Shown: positions 21,262 through 30,937, numbered from the stretch's first letter. The stretch: 64,000 nt of DNA from an uncultured Dehalococcoidia bacterium (GCA_958296115.1 OY282442.1:1026001-1090000), one strand, 5' to 3'. A program made the numbers and translations. Notes: a model not told the origin generated them from the sequence alone.

Positions 21262-22419
21262 CCGTATCCTCCTTGCGGTATGCGCCGCGCCTGTCAGCGC
21301 GGACGCTGGGGAGCTGCTTACGGGGACTGCCACGGGGGTAGAGCCCCTGCCCCGAATGATACGCGACACTACCACAAGCCCATTCACCATGTCAAACAGC
21401 GGAAATCCCCGGGAACAGGGCAAGCGCATCTAAATGAGGTGTGAGACATGAATTAGTAGGAGCGCAGGGTCCCGCTTGCATCCCCAATCCCGAAAATTGC
21501 CCCCAAATTGCCCCAAGTTGCCCCTTGACACCGCGAGAACAGCCGTGCTAGTCTGGTAGACGGCTCGAAGGGGCGTAACCCAAACGAGCGCAGATTGAGC
21601 TCTGCCAAAACTTGTGGGCATTCATACCGTCGCTGATGTTGGGATGGGACCAGCCGCGGTACGAGAAGGTCGGTCTGTGTTTTCGGCGTCCCGCTAGGAC
21701 GACGCAGTGCCAAATGCGTCTCCCCCGTTCCAGGTGCGGACTCTCGGACGACCGGGAGGACCGTAGCCAGCGCAGCCCGACGCCTTGGCGGGTGGAAGGT
21801 CCAAGCGCGAAACGCAGGCGGTCCCGCAAGGGGCCGTCAGCCGTCCGGGAAAGTTAGAGGAGGGGCTGCACCCCCAGTGTCGGCGGGCGATCGACGTCGG
21901 CATCCTCGAAGCAAGTACCGGAGTCACTGCCTTGCAAGGCAAACTCATCTCCCGCGAGAGCGGGAGAAACCAGGAGTAGACAGGACGCGGGTCGCAAGAC
22001 CCGCCAAGTACCCTCTCCCTCAAGGGGGAAAGGGCCAGGATAAGGGCAAAACGCCCCAACCCTGCGCCCCTCCCCCAAAGGGAAAGGGCAAAGGAGACAA
22101 GGGCGATTCCCCGCCCTGTCCCCTCTCCCCAGACGGGAGAAGGGCCAGGATAAGGGCGATAAGCCAGGCGCAGAAGCGGCCAGAACCCGCCAGAGCGCCA
22201 ACAGAAAGGAGCCGGCCGAGACAACGCGAACATAGACGAAGGCACCAACAAGGCCCCAGCCTTCATCACCCCTCCCCTAACGGGGAGAGACCCAGGGTGA
22301 AGGCAATTCAGCGCGTCCCCCATCCCCGGAGCGCAAGACGTCCCGCCTGCGCTTCTCCCAATCCTGCAAATCCACCAATCCCGCAAATCCTGATTCCGGC
22401 GCCTCCACCTTGACGCTCG
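21262..22419. other. Gene-poor region of about 1.2 kb with repeats
   Basis: No convincing coding sequence was found. Contents: the binding-protein leader (to ~21430); a TTGACA at 21525-21530 on the plus strand without a good -10; a CTCCCGC-GAGA-GCGGGAG hairpin near 21953-21970; and, from ~22010, several copies of the GGGAGAGGG-type repeat. It contains no recognisable tmRNA, SRP RNA or RNase P core motifs. Confidence 0.5.
22011..22395. repeat. Cluster of dispersed intergenic repeat copies
   Basis: Degenerate CCCTCTCC...GGGAGAGGG units start near 22011, 22119 and 22268. AGGGCCAGGATAAGGGC is identical at 22031-22047 and 22141-22157. The segment ends with AATCCCGCAAATCCTGATTC (22377-22396), which recurs at 50619-50638 after another copy of the same hairpin family. 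Confidence 0.65.
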
Positions 22420-23595
22420 TTACGCCCGGCGCAGCGGCTGCCAGCGTCGGTACGTGGCTGCGCGCCATAGCCATTCGGCAGGCCCAAAGCGGAACCGGAC
22501 GAGCCAGGTCTCCGACCACAACAGCTGCAAGGCCCAGACCCCCAAGACGAATGCCAGCGCCCCGGCCCGGTTGACCTCGGTATCGCCCAGCAGGACGGTG
22601 AGTATCAGGACCCCCAGCGCGCTCTGCGTCAGATAATTCGTCAACGCCATCCTGCCCACGGCGCGCAGCCGCCGCTTCAGCCAATTGTCTTGCCGCTGGT
22701 TCCAGAGGATTATCAGGCTCATGTACCCCAGCGACGCGGGAATAGTCCCCAGGTTGTTGGGGATGTTGCCGATGAAGGCCACGTGGTTTGAGAAGTCGTT
22801 CACCGCTACGAGGACGACTCCCAGCGCGGCCAGCGCCAGGCCGCCGCCAATTCCCACGATTGCGAACCTGCGGTATGCTTTGGCCGACATGTCTCCGTGC
22901 ATGAAGCCGACCCGGTACAGCCCCGCGCCCATGATGATCAGTCCCAGCCCGCGCATGAAGTAGCTCAAGAGCGCTCCCAGGCCCAACCACGCCTCCACAC
23001 CCTCTTGGGCCGGCTCCGCGTCCGGGTGGGTCCATATCCCCGCGAGCGTCGCGTCCGTCGAGTTGGCGATGGACTGCAGCAAGAGGTCGCTGGCAATGGG
23101 CATGAAGAAAATTACGGCCCCGATGACGATGAGCGCCCTGGCCGAGAGCTTGCGCATCGCAACCAGGAAGAGCGACGAAATCGCATAGATCATCAGCACG
23201 TCCCCGTCCCACAGCATGTAGTGCAGGATGCCGATGATAAACAGCAGCGCGTTGCGCCATAGGTTCAACAGAACAGCCCGCCCGCCGCGCGCCGACGCCC
23301 GCTCGATGAACAGCATCACCCCAGCGCCGAACAGCAGCGAGAACAGCCCCATGAACTTCTGATCGACGAAGACCTCCCCAAAGACGCCCACCGACCAGTC
23401 CAGCCACGTCTCCGACCCCCCTGCGCTGATATTCAGGTACGGGACCAGTCCGAACTTGAAGCTGACCGCGTTCATCAACAGGATGCCCAGAACGGCCACT
23501 CCGCGAACTAGGTCGAGGCTGGTTATCCTGGTGGATTCCGCCACCGGGCCGGGACTGGATTCGCTCGACGTAGTGGCCGCGTTCCTGTTCGCCAA
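22420..23595 (-). CDS. DUF418 (YeiB-like) multi-pass membrane protein
   Basis: 391 residues with a TTG start. The N-terminal signature TRITSLDLVRGVAVLGILLM is the heparan-alpha-glucosaminide acyltransferase-like/DUF418 opening. Eight to ten membrane helices follow, and the C-terminal DUF418 domain ends with TNYLTQSALGV and WSETWLVRFRFGPAEWLWR. This family is thought to act as membrane acyltransferases or transporters; the substrate is unknown. It is followed upstream by a short Cys-rich gene whose stop lies 12 bases before this start, so the two are probably co-transcribed. No strong Shine-Dalgarno sequence is visible, so the start is moderately certain. Confidence 0.85.
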   Translation of the reverse strand: MANRNAATTSSESSPGPVAESTRITSLDLVRGVAVLGILLMNAVSFKFGLVPYLNISAGGSETWLDWSVGVFGEVFVDQKFMGLFSLLFGAGVMLFIERASARGGRAVLLNLWRNALLFIIGILHYMLWDGDVLMIYAISSLFLVAMRKLSARALIVIGAVIFFMPIASDLLLQSIANSTDATLAGIWTHPDAEPAQEGVEAWLGLGALLSYFMRGLGLIIMGAGLYRVGFMHGDMSAKAYRRFAIVGIGGGLALAALGVVLVAVNDFSNHVAFIGNIPNNLGTIPASLGYMSLIILWNQRQDNWLKRRLRAVGRMALTNYLTQSALGVLILTVLLGDTEVNRAGALAFVLGVWALQLLWSETWLVRFRFGPAEWLWRAATYRRWQPLRRA

Positions 23596-23607
23596 CGGAC
23601 TGGACGC

Positions 23608-24183
23608 CTATTCAGGCTTATCCTTCTGATGTGCCTGAAATATCCTGTACGCCATCCCGCTGGTCTCATCCCACACCCCATCGGAAGGAGGTTGGACCCC
23701 GCGGATTCGGTCCAAAGCGTCCTGCGCTGGCTCCGCAATGAAGTCCGGGCAGCTCTCGACTATCAGTTCCAGGCGTGGAGCGGCCCGCTCCTCTCGAAAC
23801 TCGCCGAGATGGGCCATAACAGCTTCGGCCACGCCTGGGCCTATGGGGTATCGGTCTGCCTTCATGTGGGTGAAGATGTCTTCCAGCAGGTCGAGGAGAT
23901 GACGCCGGATCTCCTCCGAGTCTGGAGACGGCTTCCAAACCTCTCGGTCATTGTCGAGCCCGCCGCTGGCGTTCACCATGATGGGGCCAATGGGTATGGG
24001 GTCCCGGTCTGGACGGCGATGGGGATGGTTGGCGCAATACGTCCAGAAGGGATCTGGAATCGCCTGGTCTCTAATCTCGCAGTGGGGTTCTATCGAATCG
24101 TCCCTGCGCGCGTATCCCCTCTCGCCTCGATTCGCGCGGTTGAACCAGCACGTCCCGCAGCAGTCGGACCCTCCATTCGGCAT
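23608..24183 (-). CDS. Hypothetical protein with Cys-rich N-terminus
   Basis: 191 residues from ATG 24183, which has GGAGAG six bases upstream; a GTG 33 bases further up lacks a ribosome-binding site. The N-terminus holds CCGTCWFN (residues 8-15), then HCEIRD and YCANHPHRR, together a plausible Cys/His metal-binding cluster. The C-terminal half is helical and charged (LLDLLEDIFTHMKADRYPIG). No known family is recognised. It lies 12 bases upstream of the DUF418 gene and likely shares its transcript. Confidence 0.7.
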   Translation of the reverse strand: MPNGGSDCCGTCWFNRANRGERGYARRDDSIEPHCEIRDQAIPDPFWTYCANHPHRRPDRDPIPIGPIMVNASGGLDNDREVWKPSPDSEEIRRHLLDLLEDIFTHMKADRYPIGPGVAEAVMAHLGEFREERAAPRLELIVESCPDFIAEPAQDALDRIRGVQPPSDGVWDETSGMAYRIFQAHQKDKPE

Positions 24184-24217
24184 GACAAACTCTCCTGCGG
24201 CGTGCTGATGGCTCACG

Positions 24218-24252
24218 CCGGGACGCCGAGGATATTGCCCTCGGCGTCCCGG
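24218..24252 (-). terminator. Perfect 14-bp hairpin downstream of an FAH gene
   Basis: CCGGGACGCCGAGG (24218-24231), 7-base loop, CCTCGGCGTCCCGG (24239-24252). It starts 30 bases after the FAH-family stop codon on the minus strand. There is no T-run, so it may be a Rho-dependent or mRNA-stabilising structure rather than a classical terminator. Confidence 0.55.
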
Positions 24253-24281
24253 GTGGGACTATGAAAATGATCGAATTGGCT

Positions 24282-25199
24282 TCAGCGCCCCACTTTTGCG
24301 CGGACCGTCGACTCGAACGCCGTCATTCTCGAGAGCGGCTCGCGCGGCCACGTGCGCTTCCAGTCGTCCTTGACGTTCAGGCGCAGCCTTGGACCGAAGC
24401 CCCCGATCTCCATCTCGATGGTGTCGCCGTCCTGGATAGGCCCAAGCCCCACGTGGTTCGTGCCCGTCGAGATCACGTCCCCCGCCTTCACGGTGGTAAT
24501 CCACGACACGAACTCGACGACCTCGTACACCGAACGGCCCATGTCGGAGGTGTTGAGGTCCTGCCGTATGTCGCCGCTGATCCACAGCTTGATGTCCAGG
24601 TTCTGCGGGTCCGCCACCTCGTCGGCCGTTACTATCGCCGGCCCCATCGGCGCGAACGTGTCCCACGACTTGCCCCAGAAGAAGCTGCTGTTGCCGTTGG
24701 GGTCGACGCCGCGGGCGGACACGTCTATGAACTGCACGTACCCGAAGATGTTGGCCGCGGCGTCCTCCGCGCATACGCGGCTTGCCGTCTTGCCTATCAC
24801 GACGCCCAGCTCGGCCTCGTGATGGAAGTGCGGCGCCGGGCAGTCGGGCAGGACCACGGTGTCGCCGTCGCCGATCACCCCGGACGGCGACTTCAGGAAG
24901 GCGTCCCTGTCGCCCACGAGGGCGCGCGAGGCGTTCTCCATGTAGTTGCCCGCCATGCAGACCAGCCGCCTCGGCTCCGGCAACGGCGCGCGCAGCCGCA
25001 CGTTCCCGACAGGCGTTCCGTCCGACCCGGCCGCCGCGCTCTCGATGGCGCCGCGCAGGCCGTCGAACCCCTCGATGATGCCGCTCATCCACGTCTGCCC
25101 GTCAATGTGCGGCACGTCCGAGACCACGCCCGAAATGTCCACCACGCTATCGCCCTTCAGGACGCCCGGCGTGAAGTCGTTGAAAAGAACCAGCTTCAT
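24282..25199 (-). CDS. Fumarylacetoacetate hydrolase family protein
   Basis: 305 residues; ATG at 25199 follows GAGGAG. Family motifs are present: VCMAGNYMENA, the metal-binding EAELGVVIGK and the later VQFIDVSARGVD, SFFWGKSWDTFAPMGP and GDVISTGTNHVGLGP. FAH-fold enzymes cleave C-C bonds or decarboxylate/hydrate 2-oxo acids, typically in aromatic meta-cleavage pathways. It lies 30 bases downstream of a second FAH gene (25230-26114), with an HpcH/HpaI aldolase gene further upstream, a combination seen in homoprotocatechuate-type degradation. The actual substrate cannot be assigned from sequence. Confidence 0.92.
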   Translation of the reverse strand: MKLVLFNDFTPGVLKGDSVVDISGVVSDVPHIDGQTWMSGIIEGFDGLRGAIESAAAGSDGTPVGNVRLRAPLPEPRRLVCMAGNYMENASRALVGDRDAFLKSPSGVIGDGDTVVLPDCPAPHFHHEAELGVVIGKTASRVCAEDAAANIFGYVQFIDVSARGVDPNGNSSFFWGKSWDTFAPMGPAIVTADEVADPQNLDIKLWISGDIRQDLNTSDMGRSVYEVVEFVSWITTVKAGDVISTGTNHVGLGPIQDGDTIEMEIGGFGPRLRLNVKDDWKRTWPREPLSRMTAFESTVRAKVGR

Positions 25200-25229
25200 G
25201 TTCGTACTCCTCGTTCTTTGCGGGACGCC

Positions 25230-26114
25230 CTAGGAGGCGACCCGATTGGATAGCGTTCCGACGCCCTCGACCACTCCCTCCACCAGGTCGCCCGGCTGGA
25301 TAAAGACCTCGTCGTCGTCGCTCTTGCCCGGCGCGAGCGGCACCACCCCAGTCGCTATCATGTCCCCAGGCTCCAGGGTCGTGAGCTTGGAGATGTAGGC
25401 GATCTGGTGGGGTATGTCGAAGAGCATCCGGCTCGTGTTGCCATCGACCCGGACCTCGCCGTTGACCTTCGTCGTAACCTGCAGGTTAGTCGGGTCCCCC
25501 ACGTCCTCCGCCAGCCTGATCCACGGCCCGGTCGGGCAGAAGCCGTCGAGCCACTTGCCGTTCAGCCACTCGAACCACTCCTTCATGTTCTCGCTCGCGT
25601 TCCGGTCGGGATGGAGAATCAGGTCCCGGCCCGAGAAATCGTTGATGACCGTGTAGCCGAAGACGTGGTTCATCGCGTCTTCCAGCGAAATGTGCCTGCC
25701 GGGCTTGCCGATGACCACGCCCAGCTCTATCTCCTGGATGGTGTCCACCGTGGACGTCCCCTGCGTGTTGGGGATCTCGTCGCACGGTCCCAGCAGGGCG
25801 GTTATCGGCTTGATGAAGAACTTCGGGATCTCCACGTCCACGTCCACGTCGAGCCAGGAGTCGTGCGGATGGTAGTTGCCCGCCAGGGCGAATATCTTGC
25901 CGGGCCGGCCTATCGGCGCGAGCAGCCGCACGTCGGCCAGCTTGTGCCTCCTGATGGCCGTGCATGCAACATTGCCCAGCCCCTCCTTGTCCAAGAGCAG
26001 CAGCGGCCCCACGTCGCCGCCCGCCCCGTGGATCTCCATGATGTTGTCGTCGTCGTCGATCACTCCCACCGCTGGGCCCGAGCTGCCGGGCGCAAGATAC
26101 CGCGCAAGCCGCAT
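25230..26114 (-). CDS. Fumarylacetoacetate hydrolase family protein, second copy
   Basis: 294 residues; ATG at 26114 follows GGGAGG. Motifs IFALAGNYHPHD, QEIELGVVIGKPGRH (metal ligands), VFGYTVINDFSGRDL and PGDMIATGVVPLAPG define the family. It is clearly homologous to, but well diverged from, the adjacent protein at 24282-25199, so the two may act on successive intermediates or form different specificities in one pathway. Immediately upstream is an intergenic hairpin repeat and then the HpcH/HpaI aldolase gene on the same strand. Confidence 0.92.
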   Translation of the reverse strand: MRLARYLAPGSSGPAVGVIDDDDNIMEIHGAGGDVGPLLLLDKEGLGNVACTAIRRHKLADVRLLAPIGRPGKIFALAGNYHPHDSWLDVDVDVEIPKFFIKPITALLGPCDEIPNTQGTSTVDTIQEIELGVVIGKPGRHISLEDAMNHVFGYTVINDFSGRDLILHPDRNASENMKEWFEWLNGKWLDGFCPTGPWIRLAEDVGDPTNLQVTTKVNGEVRVDGNTSRMLFDIPHQIAYISKLTTLEPGDMIATGVVPLAPGKSDDDEVFIQPGDLVEGVVEGVGTLSNRVAS

Positions 26115-26270
26115 AGCAATTCCTCCCTAGTCGTTCGTGAATCTATCTGGCCGCCAATTCTATCCCCACGCCCTACTACCGTCAACAAACACTGCCCTAC
26201 CCAATCACCTACCTGCGCCATTGCCAATCCACGTCCAGTTCGTAGGGACTCGCCTAGGGTAGGCAGTCCC

Positions 26271-26318
26271 GCCTCAATCCCCTCTCCCGTCAAGGGAGAG
26301 GGTTAGGGTGATTCAGGA
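26271..26318. repeat. Dispersed palindromic repeat, copy 2
   Basis: CCCTCTCCC (26280-26288), loop GTCAA, GGGAGAGGG (26294-26302), then TTAGGGTGATTCAGG. It is the inverted counterpart of the copy at 9111-9160, and lies between the aldolase stop and the second FAH gene. Confidence 0.8.
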
Positions 26319-26339
26319 ATGTCGAGGCTACATTTGGGC

Positions 26340-27233
26340 CTACCAGGGCATCGTACGGCCGTAGCGCTTGCGTACCGAGTCCGCCACCTCTGCGCTTGGA
26401 GCGGGCGCTATCTTCGCGCCCACGTTCTCTATCAGGTGCAGGACTATCTCCTCGTCGCTCATGGAATCGTCCCGCCACGAGCAGTAGAATGCGGCGCCGG
26501 CCTTGTCGAGAGCGGACTTGACCGTCTCTCGCGCATGCTCCATGTGGGGCGGGTACGGCGGGTCGTGTCCGTCGGGGTCGCCGAACGACATCCCCATGTC
26601 CCCGGGGCCCCACTCCGCCCAGGAGATGCCAGGTACGGCGGCGATGTTGTCGGCGTCCGCGAGGCAGTGGCGGTCCTCTATCTTCAGTCCCAGGAACAGC
26701 TCCCCCTCGGGATTCAGGGGCCATGGGTCCGCGATCCTGACGTAGCGGCTGGGCTCCACGCCCCATATCTCCGCCGGCTGGCCCTGGCCGCCTCCGCCCC
26801 GTAGGCCCTCTGGGACGCCCATGTCCGCGCCGATGGTCTGGAACGGATACCGGGTCGTCGCGACGAACCACCTCACCGCCTCGGCGCTGCGGGCGTGAGT
26901 GTGGAGAATGCCATGGATGCCCGCGGCGAGAACGTGGCGGGACTGCCAGGCGTTGTACCTCACCTCTTCGGGGCTGATGCAGTTCGACGGAAGCGTGCAT
27001 ATCACCGTCGGCGTCGGGTGGCCGCTCGGCGTCGGGCCGCCGTCGCGCAGCCCCCGCATGTAGTCGTGCAGCCCCTTCGTGTCGAAAGCGTGGTGCTCGA
27101 ACTCGACCTGTATCATGTCGGCCCAGGTCCCGGCCGCCTCGAGCCCGGCGTCATACGTCAACTCGGCCGCGCCGGTCGAAAAGACGGGCTGGCCCTGCTC
27201 GATGAGCTCTATGACCTTGTTCACCCTGCCCAT
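26340..27233 (-). CDS. HpcH/HpaI family aldolase
   Basis: 297 residues from ATG 27233, which has GGAGG seven bases upstream; an ATG 21 bases earlier lacks one. Features of the class II pyruvate aldolase family: MIQVEFEHHAFD early, GILHTHARSAEAVRWFVATT, then LGLKIEDRHCLADADNIAAVPG (Glu metal ligand) and EWGPGDMGMSFGD. It probably performs a retro-aldol cleavage to pyruvate plus an aldehyde. The adjacent FAH genes suggest a shared catabolic route for a 2-oxo acid, perhaps from aromatic compounds. Confidence 0.85.
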   Translation of the reverse strand: MGRVNKVIELIEQGQPVFSTGAAELTYDAGLEAAGTWADMIQVEFEHHAFDTKGLHDYMRGLRDGGPTPSGHPTPTVICTLPSNCISPEEVRYNAWQSRHVLAAGIHGILHTHARSAEAVRWFVATTRYPFQTIGADMGVPEGLRGGGGQGQPAEIWGVEPSRYVRIADPWPLNPEGELFLGLKIEDRHCLADADNIAAVPGISWAEWGPGDMGMSFGDPDGHDPPYPPHMEHARETVKSALDKAGAAFYCSWRDDSMSDEEIVLHLIENVGAKIAPAPSAEVADSVRKRYGRTMPW

Positions 27234-27389
27234 CCGTACACCTCCGATATGCAAGACGTGTTGGAATCGGCGCGTAGTCTAGCACAAGAAGCCCTCGCGG
27301 CCCTATCCCTTGCGGTGAGTGAAGAGCAGGCCCGACCATGTACGGTCGCCGCGCTGGGCCGCCGCACCCGCTTTTCACTTCCACCGCCT

Positions 27390-27998
27390 TCACCTCTCGC
27401 AGACCACGCCGTCCGAGTCGCCGTCGCGCGCGCTCGGGACCTTGTCCGCCGGGAAACCCCTGCCGCCGCCGCTGCTCCCCTGGACACGAGGCTCGCCCGC
27501 CGCTGCAGCCGCTTCACACGATGGGTATGTCGCGCCCGGGGCAGTAGTCCGGACGGCGCGCGGCGTGGCCGTGTTGCACGGCCTCGTGCTCTCCCACGCC
27601 TCCGCGGCCTGCCCGACCGGTTGGCCGTCCTGGTACGGCGTAACCTGGAACCTGTACGTCGTCCCGCATCCCAGGTTGAACGCCCAGTGAGACCTCATGT
27701 GGGTGCTCGGCTCGGTCACGGACTGCCCGCCGCCGACATACGACACCCTATATTCGTCCGCGCCAGGATACGGCTCCCACGTAAGCTTCACGCGGTTCTG
27801 GCTAACATGCTCCGACGGGACCTCGAACATGAACGCGGAGGTCGACGTCGGCGTGCCTGTCCGGTATTCGTCGATGACCGCCTGGATGCGGTCGATAGCA
27901 TCCGCGCATGGGTTCTCGCCGTCCGCAATCACCGCAGTAACCGTCAGCGTCGCCAACACGCCGGCCGCGAATCCGGCCAGAATCCTGAGCATGTCCAC
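27390..27998 (-). CDS. Secreted or anchored protein with fibronectin-like segment and C-terminal excalibur domain
   Basis: 202 residues. An N-terminal hydrophobic segment ([20 protein letters not shown]) is a signal peptide or anchor. Residues ~65-135 resemble a fibronectin type III fold ([19 protein letters not shown] ... [11 protein letters not shown]). The end [13 protein letters not shown] ... [10 protein letters not shown] matches the excalibur calcium-binding domain, in which DxDxDGxxCE binds the ion. It is an extracellular protein of unknown role. The gene is followed by ~135 bases without a gene before the aldolase. Confidence 0.78.
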   Translation of the reverse strand: MDMLRILAGFAAGVLATLTVTAVIADGENPCADAIDRIQAVIDEYRTGTPTSTSAFMFEVPSEHVSQNRVKLTWEPYPGADEYRVSYVGGGQSVTEPSTHMRSHWAFNLGCGTTYRFQVTPYQDGQPVGQAAEAWESTRPCNTATPRAVRTTAPGATYPSCEAAAAAGEPRVQGSSGGGRGFPADKVPSARDGDSDGVVCER

Positions 27999-28103
27999 AG
28001 CCTCCTGCCAAAGTACACGCAGCCCGAAATCCTAGCGCCAACCAGGGCATCAGTCATTCCGGCGCAAGGGAGGAGGATGTCAGGGTCAGGCGCTATCCAT
28101 CGC

Positions 28104-30386
28104 TCAATCCGCCGACCATATCGTGAAATCCTCGAACCGCGTGGACTTGCCGGCGATGCCGTGGCCCGTGAAGTAAGACCCGACGGCGGACACGTTCCCC
28201 ATCTTCATCCACCCGCTCAGATCCAGCTTGCCCACGTATTCCCCATTTATGAACAGCCAGCCATCTTCGCCGAGTGCGATTATCCGGACGTGGTTGCTGC
28301 CTGCAGGACTTGTCGAGATATGGCTCGAAATCCGGTTCTTCAACCTCTGCGTAGAATCGGCGTCGCCGGTTCGGAGGCGATGATACCACCACTGACCAAG
28401 CCCAAGGCCGCCGGACTCGGCGCTGATGATGACCGCGTGGAATTCATTGAAAGCGCCCGCGCGGAACATGAAGCCGCTGCTCCACTTGCCCTCCTGTATT
28501 GAATACGGATTGAAGAAGCGAGCCTCGATCATCCCGTCCATCACTGAAGTGAACGTGCGCTGTACGTCTATGAAGCCGTCGTCAGGGTCATGTGCAATGG
28601 AGCCGTCCCGGGGCCCGTACATCTTTCGGAGCGAGCGGACGGAGAAATCAGAGAATGGGGTGGAGTGACCGGGCAGCTCGTCTCCATCGAACCAGGCTCC
28701 TATCAAGTTAATCGTGCCGGACGCTGTCAGGCCGCCCAAGTCCAGTTGCGCTTCGTAGCTTCCGTTGACGAATAGCCATCCCTGGTCGCCCTGTGCAATC
28801 ACGCGGACGTGATTCTTTGAATCTCTACTTGTCCTGATATTTAGCGAGGATCCAGTCCGCAGCAGCAAGTCGTCGTCCGGATTGCCGCTTCGCAGGTAGT
28901 GACGCCAATCCCCTGATTTGTGAATTACCACCGCGTGCCCTGTGTTCCGGCCTGTTCGCCGCAACAGGAAACCGCTGCTCCAGGTGCGTCGAGTTATGTT
29001 GTGAGGAGTCGTGAAGGTCGCCTCTGCCACGAAGTCCGCAACGTTCGTGCGACTGTCGAAGGACGGGATGAACGCATCGTTATCATGCTCCAACTCACCA
29101 CTCGCCGGCCCAAACGCATACCCAGAAGTGCGAGTGGTCGGCGTTCTTGTAGGGGTTGGGACGGGGGACGCGCCGGACTTCATCACCGCCAGACGGGACT
29201 TCAGCACATCGTGCCTGATGGCGTAGCCTATGCCCTGCGCGTCATAGCCCGCCCCCGTCGCGCGCCGCACTGACGTGTTCATGCCTACGACTTGGCCCCT
29301 GAGGTTCAGCAGAGGTCCGCCGCTGTTGCCCGGATTTAGCGCGGCGTCCGTCTGGATGCGGGACGTCTGGAGCGCGGACACGATGCCCTGCGTAACGGTC
29401 ATGCTGCCCAAGTCTAGCGGGTAGCCAAGCGCAACCACCTGGTCGCCCACGCGCACGCTCGTCGCCGCGAACGGCAAGACCGTCAGGCTGCGCGTCGTAT
29501 CGACCTTGAGCAGAGCGATGTCACGCGCGGCGTCCGAGCTTATCACCCGCGCCGACAGCCGCACGCCGTCGTCGAACACGACGGTTACCTGCCTGGTCCC
29601 GTCTATGACGTGCTCGTTGGTCAGGATGTGCCCCGCCGAATCGACCACGAACCCAGACCCAGCGCCCAATGCCCAATCGACGCGCACCACGCCGGCCCGC
29701 GCCCGCTCCACCACGTCGGCAATTGACTGCGCCGCGCCAGCCGTAGGCGTGGGTGTGCGGGTAGCCGTGGGTCTGGGCGTGGGCGTGCGGGTAGCCGTGG
29801 GTGTGCGGGTAGCCGTGGGCGTGGGCGTGAAGGTGGCCGTAGGCGTAGGCGTGCGGGTAGGCGTGGGCGTGAAGGTGGCCGTAGGCGTGGGTGTGCGGGT
29901 AGCCGTAGGCGTGGGCGTGAAGGTCGGCGTGGGCGTGGGTGTAGGTGTAGGTGTAGGCGTGGGTGTAGGTGTAGGTGTAGGTGTAGGCGTGGGCGTGGGT
30001 GTAGGTGTAGGCGTGGGCGTGAAGGTCGGCGTGGGCGTGGGTGTCGGCGTAGGCGTGGGCGTGAAGGTTGGAGTGGGTGTAGGCGTGGGCGTAGGTGTGA
30101 AGGTCGGTGTAGGCGTGGGCGTGAAGGTCGGCGTGGGTGTATCGGTGGGCATGGCTTCCATCGTCGCCTGGATACCAGCCTCTATAGTGGCCTGGATGTC
30201 CGGCGTGGGGGTGGGCGTCTCCGTGGGCATGGCCGCGGCGACCGCCGCTTGCACGGTGGCGCCTATGTCCGGCATGGGCTCGGGCTGCGAGCACGCCGCC
30301 CACAAGAGCGCCGCTATGGCAAGAAGCAGGACCCGGGGCGCGACCGTCGGCCGGGGCCTGGAGCTGGACGCCGAAGATGGGCGCAA
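28104..30386 (-). CDS. HtrA/trypsin-like serine protease lipoprotein with Pro-Thr linker and two C-terminal LamG-like domains
   Basis: 760 residues, TTG start with GGAGG eight bases upstream. A lipoprotein signal ends WAAC (Cys32). Residues ~65-230 are [11 protein letters not shown]-type repeats. The protease domain (~235-410) has His in TNEHVID, Asp in ARDIALLKV and Ser in [10 protein letters not shown]. In place of PDZ domains there are two homologous ~165-residue modules (~424-588 and 589-760), each with a W-x-SGFxxR and a NHVRxIAxGxxGWLFxNG block that recall concanavalin-like folds. Probably a surface protease that recognises carbohydrate or unfolded protein. It follows rplL in the position where rpoB is usual. 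Confidence 0.88.
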   Translation of the reverse strand: MRPSSASSSRPRPTVAPRVLLLAIAALLWAACSQPEPMPDIGATVQAAVAAAMPTETPTPTPDIQATIEAGIQATMEAMPTDTPTPTFTPTPTPTFTPTPTPTPTPTFTPTPTPTPTPTPTFTPTPTPTPTPTPTPTPTPTPTPTPTPTPTPTPTFTPTPTATRTPTPTATFTPTPTRTPTPTATFTPTPTATRTPTATRTPTPRPTATRTPTPTAGAAQSIADVVERARAGVVRVDWALGAGSGFVVDSAGHILTNEHVIDGTRQVTVVFDDGVRLSARVISSDAARDIALLKVDTTRSLTVLPFAATSVRVGDQVVALGYPLDLGSMTVTQGIVSALQTSRIQTDAALNPGNSGGPLLNLRGQVVGMNTSVRRATGAGYDAQGIGYAIRHDVLKSRLAVMKSGASPVPTPTRTPTTRTSGYAFGPASGELEHDNDAFIPSFDSRTNVADFVAEATFTTPHNITRRTWSSGFLLRRTGRNTGHAVVIHKSGDWRHYLRSGNPDDDLLLRTGSSLNIRTSRDSKNHVRVIAQGDQGWLFVNGSYEAQLDLGGLTASGTINLIGAWFDGDELPGHSTPFSDFSVRSLRKMYGPRDGSIAHDPDDGFIDVQRTFTSVMDGMIEARFFNPYSIQEGKWSSGFMFRAGAFNEFHAVIISAESGGLGLGQWWYHRLRTGDADSTQRLKNRISSHISTSPAGSNHVRIIALGEDGWLFINGEYVGKLDLSGWMKMGNVSAVGSYFTGHGIAGKSTRFEDFTIWSAD

Positions 30387-30449
30387 TGTCCTGCCCTCCG
30401 CGGGACCAAATGGCCCGGGTTCCGCAATGGCTGCTTGGCAGTATAGCGG

Positions 30450-30478
30450 AGCAGGGCGACTCGGCGAGTCGCCCTGCT
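30450..30478 (-). terminator. Hairpin downstream of rplL
   Basis: AGCAGGGCGACTC (30450-30462), 3-base centre GGC, GAGTCGCCCTGCT (30466-30478): a perfect 13-bp stem 50 bases after the rplL stop. There is no T-run, but the position fits the end of the ribosomal-protein operon. Confidence 0.6.
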
Positions 30479-30528
30479 GGAAGCTCTTACGTTAAGTTGG
30501 GAAGGGGGCGTGCGGCGGTCTGTTACGG

Positions 30529-30912
30529 CTACTCTACGGCCACAGTCGCGCCGGCTTCCTCCAGCACCTTCTTGGCATCCTCGGCCTCGTCCTTGCCGAT
30601 GGCCTCCTTGATGGCCGCGGGAGCGCCCTCGACCACCTCCTTGGCCTCCTTCAGGCCGAGCGTCGTTATGGACCGGACCGCCTTGATGACGTTGATCTTG
30701 TTCGCGCCGAAGTTCTTGAGCACGACGTTGAACTCGGTCTGCTCCTCTTCCTCTTCGACGACCGCGGCCGCGCCGTTCGTGGGGGCTGCCGCGACTGCGA
30801 CAGGGGCCGCCGCGGATACGCCGAACACGTCCTCGAGCTCCTTGACCAGCTCGGAGAGCTCCAGCACCGACATTCCCTTGATGGCTTCCAGTATCTCTGT
30901 CTTCGTAGTCAT
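30529..30912 (-). CDS. rplL: 50S ribosomal protein bL12 (L7/L12)
   Basis: 127 residues. The N-terminal dimerisation helices ([20 protein letters not shown]) are followed by an Ala/Gly hinge and an acidic EEEEEQTEF stretch. The conserved C-terminal domain ([20 protein letters not shown]) binds elongation factors. ATG at 30912 follows GGAGCGGGAG. It is the last gene of the rplK-rplA-rplJ-rplL run. The usual rpoB gene is absent downstream. Confidence 0.98.
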   Translation of the reverse strand: MTTKTEILEAIKGMSVLELSELVKELEDVFGVSAAAPVAVAAAPTNGAAAVVEEEEEQTEFNVVLKNFGANKINVIKAVRSITTLGLKEAKEVVEGAPAAIKEAIGKDEAEDAKKVLEEAGATVAVE

Positions 30913-30937
30913 CTCCCGCTCCTTCGTTGTTCTCGTT

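Noticed and set aside
21430-22010. Possible structured RNA (tmRNA, SRP RNA, RNase P or intron)
   Set aside because: None of the diagnostic core motifs were found on either strand; only short hairpins are visible.
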